Made by a program: the position numbers and the translations under genes. Below, in pieces: positions 37,776 through 45,444 of a stretch of DNA of 64,000 bases. This DNA comes from Acidobacteriota bacterium (lineage in GTDB: Bacteria; Acidobacteriota; Blastocatellia; Pyrinomonadales; Pyrinomonadaceae). Each line of letters begins with the position of its first letter. Positions within the stretch are counted from its first letter, which is position 1. The stretch spans positions 248,001-312,000 of the forward strand of contig JADJWI010000008.1 of the NCBI GenBank assembly GCA_016716435.1, in the 5' to 3' direction. The notes beneath the pieces were generated by a model, which was given only the letters and a program-made list of their open reading frames with translations, made no database searches and was not told where the DNA came from.

Positions 37776-38129
37776 ATGCTGCGAATGAAGTTGATTGCGG
37801 CTGCGGTATTTGCGGCGATCGGAATGGCAGGGTGTTTCGGCGGAGGCGGCGGGCGTTATGTGATCGGCGAAAGCAAGGCGTTTGAGGCGTCGCTTTATCG
37901 GCAAAATTGCGCGATCTGCCATGGACCGGAAGGCGACGGCAAAACGCTCGACGACGGAACGGTCGTGCCGAGCCTTCGCGAAGGGAACTTCAAAGCCGTG
38001 AACGACGGACAGATCTATAACCAGATCGCCAATGGCGGCAACGGCATGGTCGGCTTTCGACGGCAATTGAGCGAGCGAGAGCTGAGGCTTCTCGTCGATC
38101 TGGTCAGGCGAGATCTAAGGGGGCAGTAG
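37776..38129 (+). CDS. c-type cytochrome lipoprotein
   Basis: 117 codons. A signal peptide with lipobox GMAGC (Cys near residue 20) and a Gly-rich spacer lead to one haem motif CAICHG and a distal NGMVGF Met ligand. It is a small membrane-anchored electron carrier, facing the periplasm. It follows the CoA-ligase stop without a gap and has 4 bases before the next gene, so it is operonic. An alternative start at the ATG nine bases on (MKLIAAA) is possible. Confidence 0.88.
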   Translation: MLRMKLIAAAVFAAIGMAGCFGGGGGRYVIGESKAFEASLYRQNCAICHGPEGDGKTLDDGTVVPSLREGNFKAVNDGQIYNQIANGGNGMVGFRRQLSERELRLLVDLVRRDLRGQ

Positions 38130-38133
38130 CGTT

Positions 38134-39033
38134 ATGAAAGCATTGATCACAGGAGCCAGCGGGCTGATCGGGACGGAGTTGCAGAAGGCCTTGCGGGAAA
38201 AAGGCTGGGAGCTTTTACTTGCCTCGCGGAGCGAGCCGAAGGACGACCGGCACATCAAGTGGACCGTTGAAGAAGGCTTTCGGGACGAAGACCTTGAGCA
38301 GCTCGAGGGGCTCGATGCCGTGATCCACCTGGCGGGCGAAAACGTCGCCGGGCTTCGTTGGACAGACGAGAAGAAAAAGGCGATACGCGAGAGCCGCGTG
38401 CTCGGGACGCGGACGCTGATCGATGCATTTACCAAGCTAAAGGATCGGCCGAAGGCGTTCATTGCCGGCTCGGCGATCGGCTTTTACGGGAACCGCGGCG
38501 ATGACGAAATGACCGAGGCGAGCCCGGCAGGCGACGGCTTTTTCCCCGAGGTTTGCCGTGACTGGGAAGCGGAATCGCGACGTGCGGAGGACCTCGGCAT
38601 CCGGACGGTTCTGATGCGGACGGGCATCGTGCTATCAAAGGACGGCGGTGCTCTTGGCACAATGCTTCTGCCCTTCAAGATGGGCGTCGGCGGCGTGGTC
38701 GGCTCCGGGAAGCAATGGATGAGCTGGATCTCGCTCGAGGACCAGATCAGGGCGATACTTTTTGTGCTTGAGAACGAGAAGATGCGCGGAGCCGTGAACC
38801 TGACCTCGCCAAATCCGGCGACGAACGAGCAATTCACGAAAACGCTGGGCGAGGTGCTCTACCGGCCGACGTTCCTGCCGTTGCCCGAGTTTGCGGTCGG
38901 GATGATCTTCGGCGAAATGGGCGACGCGTTGCTGCTTGATTCAACAAAGGTTCTGCCGAAGCGGCTTGAAGATGCGGGGTTTGAGTTTAAGTACCCTGAG
39001 TTGAAGTTAGCATTGGAGAAAGCAGTTGAGTGA
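38134..39033 (+). CDS. TIGR01777-family epimerase-like oxidoreductase
   Basis: 299 codons. The Rossmann start MKALITGASGLIGTELQKAL, then VIHLAGENVAGLRWT, IAGSAIGFYGNRGDD and the C-terminal DUF1731-like block (FLPLPEFAVGMIFGEMGDAL) define the YfcH/TIGR01777 group of extended short-chain dehydrogenases. NAD(P)-dependent; physiological substrate unknown. It sits in an operon with the cytochrome upstream and overlaps the next gene by four bases. Confidence 0.9.
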   Translation: MKALITGASGLIGTELQKALREKGWELLLASRSEPKDDRHIKWTVEEGFRDEDLEQLEGLDAVIHLAGENVAGLRWTDEKKKAIRESRVLGTRTLIDAFTKLKDRPKAFIAGSAIGFYGNRGDDEMTEASPAGDGFFPEVCRDWEAESRRAEDLGIRTVLMRTGIVLSKDGGALGTMLLPFKMGVGGVVGSGKQWMSWISLEDQIRAILFVLENEKMRGAVNLTSPNPATNEQFTKTLGEVLYRPTFLPLPEFAVGMIFGEMGDALLLDSTKVLPKRLEDAGFEFKYPELKLALEKAVE

Positions 39034-39797
39034 AACTCCTGAATAAATTCAAGCAAAAAGAAAACTCGTCATCCCTACCGGATACTAGGGCCATAAAACG
39101 AGGAGAAATTCGAGGGATACTGTTGGATTTTGCCGAGACAACGATACCCGATTTTGAGTTTTTGGATTATCGACAAGGCTTTTACACATTTCGTCGGCAA
39201 AGGACGTTTCGGAAGTACACGGTCAACGAACTGTTCCACGTGGGCTTTTCTTTGAAGGGCGAAACGTTCTCTTGCTCAGTTGCCTCACGCCTAAACCCAG
39301 AACTCGTTTTCAACAATGGGTACAATGTGGGCCTCATCAATCCCCACGCAGATCTAGTCTCAGTAAAAATGGGAACTGGCATTATTCCCTATGAAGAAGC
39401 GTACTATTTCCATGACGGTACGCTGGAAGTGTGCATACGGTGTGCGTCGGAGGTCTTCTCGGACATTAAGGATTATGGAATCCGATTCCTGGACAAACAG
39501 TTTCGGTTACTTAACGAGAACAAAACCATTCGTGTAGGTTTTGATTTCATCGAAGAATTGAACTCGATGGCACTCAACGAACTTGCGTCAATCGTTGTAT
39601 CTGAGAAGGTAAACCGCCTCGAAATGGAGAATTCGACGTACATACGACTGAAGAAGACCCTTCAAGCGGTTCCCGGGGAGTCAAGAGAATTTCGAAAACG
39701 ACTTCCGAACACAGCTGTGGAGTTAATAGAACTTGCGTTAGCGATGAACAACATTCACATCGCTAAAGGGATATCGAATACCTCCCGCCCACGATAA
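39030..39797 (+). CDS. hypothetical protein
   Basis: 255 codons from a GTG that overlaps the upstream stop (GTGA), which decides the start. No signal peptide or membrane helix. The text KYTVNELFHVGFSLKGETFS and VSVKMGTGIIPYEEAYYF suggests a mixed alpha/beta cytosolic protein of the type found near immunity or DUF4304-like families, but I cannot assign it. AT content is higher than in neighbouring genes, consistent with acquisition. Confidence 0.6.
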   Translation: MKLLNKFKQKENSSSLPDTRAIKRGEIRGILLDFAETTIPDFEFLDYRQGFYTFRRQRTFRKYTVNELFHVGFSLKGETFSCSVASRLNPELVFNNGYNVGLINPHADLVSVKMGTGIIPYEEAYYFHDGTLEVCIRCASEVFSDIKDYGIRFLDKQFRLLNENKTIRVGFDFIEELNSMALNELASIVVSEKVNRLEMENSTYIRLKKTLQAVPGESREFRKRLPNTAVELIELALAMNNIHIAKGISNTSRPR

Positions 39798-39822
39798 ACA
39801 TTGAATTCAACGTTGTAGATTT

Positions 39823-40647
39823 TTACCGTGCGGAAACAAGTAAGGGCCGGCTTGGGGAGCAGTCGCTGTCGAACGGGGCGATCTGTAGATTTAGCATGTA
39901 CTCGCCATCGGAAACCTCGTTTGGGACATAGATCAGTTCTGTGATGGTCGAGTTCATCCGCGTCTCCGGGTTCGTTTCAAAACTTCCTTCCTCAACATTC
40001 CAAAAAATTCGATGGTTGATGAGCTTGCCGTCGTCGAAGATCCGGTCGATCGAGGGCATATCGACGAGCAGGTGTGTGAATCCGTGTTCGACGATCAGCC
40101 GCATTGCGTCAGCGGTGAAATAGGGCGGAATGTTGTCCTCGCCATATTCGGCTGAGAGTTTTGCGTCGGTGTTTGGCAGGGTGCGGATGATCAGGGCCTT
40201 TGAATGCGGAATTCGGAGTGCGGAATGCGGAATATCATCTTCAACAGACGCGAGACGTTCGATTAGTGAATCTTTGGCTATTACTTTGTCGCCGCCGAAC
40301 TGGCCGCCCGCTGCTCCCTCCACCCCGGCCTTTGGCCACCCCTCCTCAGGCAGGAGGGGAACTGGCGGTTCTGACGGCTCGACTGAGATCAAGACCGCGG
40401 GGATCAGGATTTCGGTCAGGCAATCGCGAATCGATTTGCGTTCGTTGGTGATGTGGCCGACGCATTCGGTGTGAGTGCCGTTGCAATGCGGGATAAATGT
40501 GTATTGTTCGAAGTTCACGCTCCCGCCCTGCCGCGTATCGCCGACTAGGCTGCCTGCACGAACGGGCTCCGACCGCGCCCGCTCGACACCATAGGCATTC
40601 GGCTGTGGGCCGTTGAACTTTAGCGGAATTGAGATATCGAACGTCAT
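39823..40647 (-). CDS. kynB: kynurenine formamidase-like cyclase-family protein
   Basis: 274 codons. Metal-binding motif HCNGTHTECVGH (residues 54-65) is a variant of HxGTHxDxPxH of the cyclase/KynB family, and PPYFTADAMRLIVEHG with LLVDMPSIDRIFDDG follows. It would hydrolyse N-formylkynurenine to kynurenine and formate. The pathway neighbours (KMO, KynU, HAO, ACMSD) support the role. Two segments look inserted relative to the family: residues about 91-117 (an expanded palindromic element) and about 135-148 (gcggaatgcgga-type tandem DNA, read PHSALRIPHS). The frame is kept in both. A short duplicate of its own 5' end lies upstream. Confidence 0.8.
   Translation of the reverse strand: MTFDISIPLKFNGPQPNAYGVERARSEPVRAGSLVGDTRQGGSVNFEQYTFIPHCNGTHTECVGHITNERKSIRDCLTEILIPAVLISVEPSEPPVPLLPEEGWPKAGVEGAAGGQFGGDKVIAKDSLIERLASVEDDIPHSALRIPHSKALIIRTLPNTDAKLSAEYGEDNIPPYFTADAMRLIVEHGFTHLLVDMPSIDRIFDDGKLINHRIFWNVEEGSFETNPETRMNSTITELIYVPNEVSDGEYMLNLQIAPFDSDCSPSRPLLVSAR
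40203..40245. repeat. gcggaat/gcggagt tandem repeat inside kynB
   Basis: Tandem 10-12-base units (atgcggaattcggagtgcgg, aatgcggaatatc) of a type usually found between genes. Here it is read through on the minus strand as HSALRIPHS. Confidence 0.6.
40297..40375 (-). repeat. expanded palindromic element inside kynB
   Basis: 79 bases with the same ends as the short element (gaactggccgcccgct at the left, ggcggttctgac at the right). The middle carries extra inverted repeats, including CCCCTCCT/AGGAGGGG. It is read in frame as SEPPVPLLPEEG...VEGAAGGQ. Confidence 0.8.
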
Positions 40648-40712
40648 TTTTGTTTTAAGCTCTAAGCTGTTAGCTATTAGCTTTTAGCCGGAATTGAGAT
40701 ATCGAACGCCAT
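40625..40712 (-). repeat. duplicated 5' end of kynB flanking an AGCTATTAGC repeat
   Basis: The 19-base text ggaattgagatatcgaacg occurs twice: at about 40625 within the real start of kynB, and again at about 40690. On the minus strand the outer copy reads ATG GCG TTC GAT ATC TCA ATT CCG and then stops within three codons (MAFDISIPAKS). Between the copies lies aagctctaagctgttagcta plus ttagcttttagcc. So the gene has an eight-codon ghost of its own start upstream. Confidence 0.75.
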
Positions 40713-40790
40713 GTTTATCTCAAGCTGTAAGCCATTAGCTATTAGCCGGAGAGCTAACGGCTAAGAGCTTACAGCTAAAGGCTATAATTC
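40655..40790. repeat. agct(a/g)ttagc repeat cluster
   Basis: Several direct and inverted copies of agctattagc, gctaacggct and agcttacagcta fill the gap between kynB and KMO. Related text lies at 59214-59233 next to a ghost of the dehydrogenase start. Confidence 0.75.
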
Positions 40791-42149
40791 CAACTGCCGC
40801 AGACGCTCGGCAACGTCATTAAGATCGAGTTCGCTAACGTCATCTACAGAAGAACATATCTGCATTAACAGCTCGTCTTGGGCGTTACCGCGGCGGTGGG
40901 CTTCGGAATAGGGCATATCTTCGCGGAACGTGACCATTGAATACTTTGAAAAGTAATCGGGATCGGTTTGTTCAAGCCGGGTTTCGAGTTCGCGTTTGCG
41001 TTGAAAGACGGGGTCGGCAACACGGTCGCGCATCTCGTAGAAATTCTCTTCGGCAAGGCCCGCGATGGCGTCGGTGTTTACTTTTCGGAGTTCACTATAT
41101 TCTTCATAGACTGAGGCCCAGTCGGGCTGGCCGGCCGATGACAAGAGGCCGTCGAGCACTCGGACGTCTTCGAATGAGCAGTTCATGCCCTGGCCGTAGA
41201 AGGGCACGATCGCGTGGGCCGAATCGCCGAGCAGAAGCGCTTTTCCGCCGGCGTTCCAGGGCCAGCACTTGATGGTCCCGAGTTGGCCGGTCGGGTTGGC
41301 GAAGAAATCTTCGACAAGCGTTGGCATCAGCGGAACGGCGTCGGGGAATTCGGTGTTGAAGAAATTGATGACACTCTCCGAATCGGTGAGCGACTCGAAG
41401 GACCACTCAGACTGGCCGCCCGCTAACTCAGGCGGTTCTGACTTGTGAGCCAAGAAAAGAGTGCAGGTGAAGCTGCCGTTGTGGTTCGGCAGGGCGATCA
41501 TCATGAACCGGTGCCGCGGCCAGATGTGGAGAGCGTTCTTTTCAAGCAGGAACGAGCCTCCGGGGCCGGGCGGTATGTGAAGTTCCTTGTAGCCGTGGTC
41601 GAGAAATCGCGAAGAGAATTCGAAGCCGGGCATTTGCCGCTGCATTGCTTGCCGGACGGGCGAGCCGGCGCCATCGGTTGCGATGACGGTATCGGACCGC
41701 ACCGTACGGCCGCTTGCAAAGCTGACCTCGCCGGTTGCGGTTTCGATTCCGGTGCACCGCTCGTTGAAGATAAAAGTTGAGTTCGGATACTTGTCGGCCT
41801 CGTTCATCAGCGCGATGTTGAGGCCCGACCGCGAGACCGAGTTGATGTATTCGCCCTCGCGGCCGCTATAGGGCAGTAGCTTTTGTCCGCTGTCGACGCC
41901 GTGGATCATCCGCCCGCGCATTGGCACCGCCTCGGCGAGCATAAAGGCGTCCATTCCAACCTCGCGGAGTGCGGCGATGCCGCGGTCGGAGAGGGCGAGG
42001 TTGATCGAGCGGCCGGCCTCGACCTCCGCATTACGCATATCGCCGCGTGCTTCGAAGACGGTAACGCTAAAGCCGCGGCGGGCGAGGTAGATGGAAAGGA
42101 GCGAACCCGCAAGGCCCGCACCGATGATCGTGACGCTGTTGCTATTCAT
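40782..42149 (-). CDS. kmo: kynurenine 3-monooxygenase
   Basis: 455 codons from ATG 42149 (MNSNSVTIIGAGLAGSLLSI); a longer frame to 42230 overlaps the upstream gene and lacks sense. FAD motif GAGLAG, GRSINLALSDRG, the DG motif TDGAGSPVRQ and GDSAHAIVPFYGQGMNCSFED are class A flavoprotein hydroxylase hallmarks, with the KMO-type FFNTEFPDAVPLMP. It hydroxylates L-kynurenine with NADPH and O2. Residues 237-247 (SEPPELAGGQS) are encoded by a palindromic element of intergenic type. It starts 8 bases inside the end of the DinB gene and is probably coupled to it. Confidence 0.92.
   Translation of the reverse strand: MNSNSVTIIGAGLAGSLLSIYLARRGFSVTVFEARGDMRNAEVEAGRSINLALSDRGIAALREVGMDAFMLAEAVPMRGRMIHGVDSGQKLLPYSGREGEYINSVSRSGLNIALMNEADKYPNSTFIFNERCTGIETATGEVSFASGRTVRSDTVIATDGAGSPVRQAMQRQMPGFEFSSRFLDHGYKELHIPPGPGGSFLLEKNALHIWPRHRFMMIALPNHNGSFTCTLFLAHKSEPPELAGGQSEWSFESLTDSESVINFFNTEFPDAVPLMPTLVEDFFANPTGQLGTIKCWPWNAGGKALLLGDSAHAIVPFYGQGMNCSFEDVRVLDGLLSSAGQPDWASVYEEYSELRKVNTDAIAGLAEENFYEMRDRVADPVFQRKRELETRLEQTDPDYFSKYSMVTFREDMPYSEAHRRGNAQDELLMQICSSVDDVSELDLNDVAERLRQLEL
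41411..41442 (-). repeat. palindromic element inside the KMO gene
   Basis: actggccgcccgctaactca followed by ggcggttctgac, differing by only a few bases from the intergenic copies at 27886-27919 and 63876-63910. Read on the minus strand it gives SEPPELAGGQ in the KMO frame. Confidence 0.88.
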
Positions 42150-42675
42150 GTTCAGCCGGAAGCTGCCGGGTGTGGTTCTCCAAGTGGATTGTAACAAACT
42201 CGAGTCCCTTGGCCGGGGTGAAATCGCCAAACAAGTGATGGGTCATTTTCGCTTGCGGATCCACCATTTTTGCAGTTAACTTTGCCTCGAATCTTTCACC
42301 GAAGTCGCGAAGCTGCCGGAGAGCCTCGGCCCGGTCCTCGATACATTCGTCCGGGCGGATCTCGCTTGGTGACTTTGCACCTGCCGGAAGCCGGCGGTTT
42401 CGCATGATGTAGGGAAGAGCGAATAGGCGAAGAAATGTCCGCAAAAATATGCCGCCACGCGGCCGCAAACCGACGCCGGTATCCTGCTCGCGTATGAGCA
42501 CTTCGTAAGCTGCCCGAAGATGCTCGGTTATCTCCATCGGCGACCATTTTCCCTCGCCAACCGGATGATTCCAGGCCGATTCGTCGAGGTTCGCAGCGAT
42601 GTCAATGTATCGACTAAGCGACTCCGAGTGCGTCGCAACCAGGGCGTTCCATTGGCTATCGTTTGCGTTCGTCAT
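42142..42675 (-). CDS. DinB-family protein
   Basis: 177 codons. The four-helix metalloenzyme fold is suggested by WNHPVGEGKWSPMEITEHLRA (helix with the first His) and by FVTIHLENHTRQL near the end (last His ligands), as in DinB/YfiT-like proteins. These bind a divalent metal; some are thiol transferases (bacillithiol or mycothiol), most are uncharacterised. It lies between formate dehydrogenase and KMO and overlaps KMO, so it shares their transcript. Confidence 0.8.
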   Translation of the reverse strand: MTNANDSQWNALVATHSESLSRYIDIAANLDESAWNHPVGEGKWSPMEITEHLRAAYEVLIREQDTGVGLRPRGGIFLRTFLRLFALPYIMRNRRLPAGAKSPSEIRPDECIEDRAEALRQLRDFGERFEAKLTAKMVDPQAKMTHHLFGDFTPAKGLEFVTIHLENHTRQLPAEHE

Positions 42676-42696
42676 TGAGGCGACAATTCAGCTAAC

Positions 42697-45369
42697 TTAA
42701 TTGATCTTTTCAACCCGCACGGCCGTTACCTTGAACTCGGGTGCGAGCGTAAAGCGGTCGCGGACCGGGCTTGTGGCGTAGTTCAAAAAGACCTTCGGGT
42801 CGTGGAACGTGGCGAAGAGCTTTCCGGGCTGCACCTTTTCGGTGATTTTGACGGGCAATTCGGCCTCGCCGTGTCCGCTTATCATCCGAACCCGTTCGCC
42901 GTGTTTAAGCCCGATCTGCTCCGCATCGGCCCGACAAATCATTAATTCGTCGGTTGGGAGCAATTCGATGTTCGGCGTTCGCATCGTCATCGTTCCCGCA
43001 TTGAAATGATAAAGCGTGCGGCCGGTCGTAAGCAAAAACGGGAAGTCGGCGGAGACGCGTTCGGGCGTCGGCCGATACTTTATGCGGCGGAGTGCGGCCC
43101 GCTTGCCGAGCGAAAAGCTCTCGCCGTGGAGAACCGTCTCGCCGGGGTGCGATTCATCCGGGCAGGGCCACTGCAGGCCGTGATGGTCGATTCGCGGGTA
43201 GCTGATGCCGCGGCCGGCGGGCCAAACGGCACGGACCTCGTTCCAGATCTCTTCGGCGGACGTGAATGCAAAATGCTCGCCTTTGCCCATCGCCTTTGCC
43301 ACCTCGCAGACGATCTCCCAGTCATTTCGGGCATTGCCGCGGGGCGTGACGGCCGCACGGATGCGCTGGATACGGCGTTCGGCGTTCATAAAGGTGCCGT
43401 CCTTTTCGAATGAAGATTGAGCAGGCAGGAAGACATCAGCGAACCTCTTCGCCGTCTCGTTCATGAAAAAATCCTGGACGACGCAGAACTCGAGCCCGGA
43501 GAGCGAGCGTTCGGTCTCGTGTGAATTCGCGTTCGAGAAAAAGACGTCGTAACCGATGGTCCAGAGGGCTTTGAGCTTGCCGGACTTGGCGGCATCGATC
43601 ATCTGCAATTGATTGAGCCCTTTCGACTCAGGCACCGGAGCGTTCCAGATGGATTCAAAAAGCGGGCGGCCTTCTTCGACGGCGATGGAGCCGGTCAAGA
43701 TGCCGGGATCGCAGCCCATGTGAGCCGAGCCTTGAACGTTGTTCTGCCCGCGGAGCGGATTGACGCCCGAGCCGGGCTTGCCGATGTTTCCAGTCAGAAG
43801 GGCGAGATTGACGACCGTCATCACGCCCTCGGTGCCCTGAAGATGCTCGGTCATGCCGAGGCCATGGAAGCACATCGCCGGTTTTGCGGACGCATAGATC
43901 CGGGCCGCGGCACGAATATCTTCGGCAGCGACGCCGCATTCCTCCGCCACCGCCTCGGGCGAATAGTCGGCGAGAAACGTCTTGAACTGCTCGAACTCAT
44001 CGACCCGTTCGCTGATGAAATCTTCGTCGGCGAGGCCTTCATCGATGATGGCGTGGGCCAGTGCATTGAAGAGGGGGATGTTGGTCCCGGCATTAAGCTG
44101 CAGGTGTACGTCGGCGTATTTTGTAAGCTCGGTGCGACGCGGGTCGATGATGATAAGTTTCGTGCCCCGGCGGACGGCTTGCTTCATCCTTGCGCCCGGT
44201 ATCGGGTGATTCTCGGTCGGGTTCGCGCCGCAGATGAGGATGCTCCGGGCAAGTTCGATGTCGTCAAAGGAATTGGTTGCCGCACCGGTGCCGAGCATCA
44301 TCTTCATCGCCGCGGCGGTCGGCGTGTGGCAAACGCGGGCACAGCAATCGACGTTGTTTGTGCCGAGTGCGACGCGGGCGAACTTTTGCGCTACGTAATT
44401 TTCTTCATTGGTCGCACGCGCCGAGCCGAGGACGGCGATGCTGTCCGGGCCATCGGTGGCGATGTAGCCGTTCAACTTTTCGGCGGTGTAGGCGATCGCT
44501 TCATCCCATGTGACGTTTCGCCATTCGCCGTTCTCGCGGATCATCGGTTCGGTGACGCGGTCCGGCGCATCGACGAAGCCGTAAGCATAGCGGCCCTTTA
44601 CGCAGAGATGGCCGCTGCTGACGGGTGCATCATTGACCGGACGCACCTGGACGATCTTATCGTTGCGGGTTCCCACGCTCATCTCGCAGCCGGTGCCGCA
44701 ATAGGGGCAGGTCGTGCGTGTCCATTTTTCCGCTGTGCCGAGGTTGATGACGGAGCGGTCCTCGAGAGCTCCGGTCGGGCAAACGTCTGAACACGCACCG
44801 CATGATACGCAGTTGCTCTCGCCAAACGGGCCGAAGTTGTCCGGCACGATAAATGACTCCTCGCCGCGGCCGGCCACCTGCCAGATGAACTGGCCCTGCA
44901 CCTCATCGCAGATCCGGACGCACGAATAGCAGTCGATGCAGCGGGACATATCGACCTTGATGTAGGTGTGCGAATCATCGACGAGATGGCCGTTGATATT
45001 TTGAGCAAAGTCGGTGGCGGTCAGGCCGTAGTCGCGGGCGATGCGGTGAAAGGGCTTTTCGGGAAATTGCTCAAACGCTTCGGCGGGATAGCTGCGGGCA
45101 AGCATTTTCAGGTTCATCCGGCGGCCGGCCTCGACCTCGGCGGAGTGCGTCTCGACCGTCATCCCTTCTGAGATCTCAACGGCACAAGATGGAGTTTCAC
45201 GTAGCGAGCCTTCGACATCAACAAGACAAAGGCGGCACGCGCCGGCGGGCTTGAGCCGCGGATCATCGCAAAGCGTCGGGATAGAAACGCCGCATGCACT
45301 TGCGGCCTTGAGTATCGTTGTGCCCTCAGCGAATTCGTGGGTGGTGCCGTTGATAGTTGCGCGTAGCAT
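42697..45369 (-). CDS. formate dehydrogenase alpha subunit (Mo/W bis-MGD, Fe-S)
   Basis: 890 codons. In order: a [2Fe-2S] domain (Cys34, 45, 48, 62); a NuoG-like His/Cys cluster (HTYIKVDMSRCIDCYSC); a ferredoxin-type CVSCGACSDVCPTG; and the molybdopterin domain opening CPYCGTGCEMSV. The active-site region RVCHTPTAAAMKMMLG has Cys, not selenocysteine, as Mo ligand, and a C-terminal dinucleotide-binding domain follows. It oxidises formate to CO2. The NuoEF-like partner subunits needed for an NAD-linked enzyme are absent here. Its place between kynureninase and KMO suggests removal of formate from formylkynurenine (inference). Confidence 0.88.
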   Translation of the reverse strand: MLRATINGTTHEFAEGTTILKAASACGVSIPTLCDDPRLKPAGACRLCLVDVEGSLRETPSCAVEISEGMTVETHSAEVEAGRRMNLKMLARSYPAEAFEQFPEKPFHRIARDYGLTATDFAQNINGHLVDDSHTYIKVDMSRCIDCYSCVRICDEVQGQFIWQVAGRGEESFIVPDNFGPFGESNCVSCGACSDVCPTGALEDRSVINLGTAEKWTRTTCPYCGTGCEMSVGTRNDKIVQVRPVNDAPVSSGHLCVKGRYAYGFVDAPDRVTEPMIRENGEWRNVTWDEAIAYTAEKLNGYIATDGPDSIAVLGSARATNEENYVAQKFARVALGTNNVDCCARVCHTPTAAAMKMMLGTGAATNSFDDIELARSILICGANPTENHPIPGARMKQAVRRGTKLIIIDPRRTELTKYADVHLQLNAGTNIPLFNALAHAIIDEGLADEDFISERVDEFEQFKTFLADYSPEAVAEECGVAAEDIRAAARIYASAKPAMCFHGLGMTEHLQGTEGVMTVVNLALLTGNIGKPGSGVNPLRGQNNVQGSAHMGCDPGILTGSIAVEEGRPLFESIWNAPVPESKGLNQLQMIDAAKSGKLKALWTIGYDVFFSNANSHETERSLSGLEFCVVQDFFMNETAKRFADVFLPAQSSFEKDGTFMNAERRIQRIRAAVTPRGNARNDWEIVCEVAKAMGKGEHFAFTSAEEIWNEVRAVWPAGRGISYPRIDHHGLQWPCPDESHPGETVLHGESFSLGKRAALRRIKYRPTPERVSADFPFLLTTGRTLYHFNAGTMTMRTPNIELLPTDELMICRADAEQIGLKHGERVRMISGHGEAELPVKITEKVQPGKLFATFHDPKVFLNYATSPVRDRFTLAPEFKVTAVRVEKIN

Positions 45370-45444
45370 AGTGCCTCCTCAAGCCGGATCGGACGGGAAA
45401 ATCAAAGGCTAGATGCAGGCTAAGCCAAAGGTGATACGACCATT

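Noticed and set aside
42149..42230. Longer start for KMO (MAISPRPRDSS...)
   Set aside because: It overlaps the DinB gene by nearly 90 bases, and the FAD motif normally lies at the very N-terminus as in the 42149 start.
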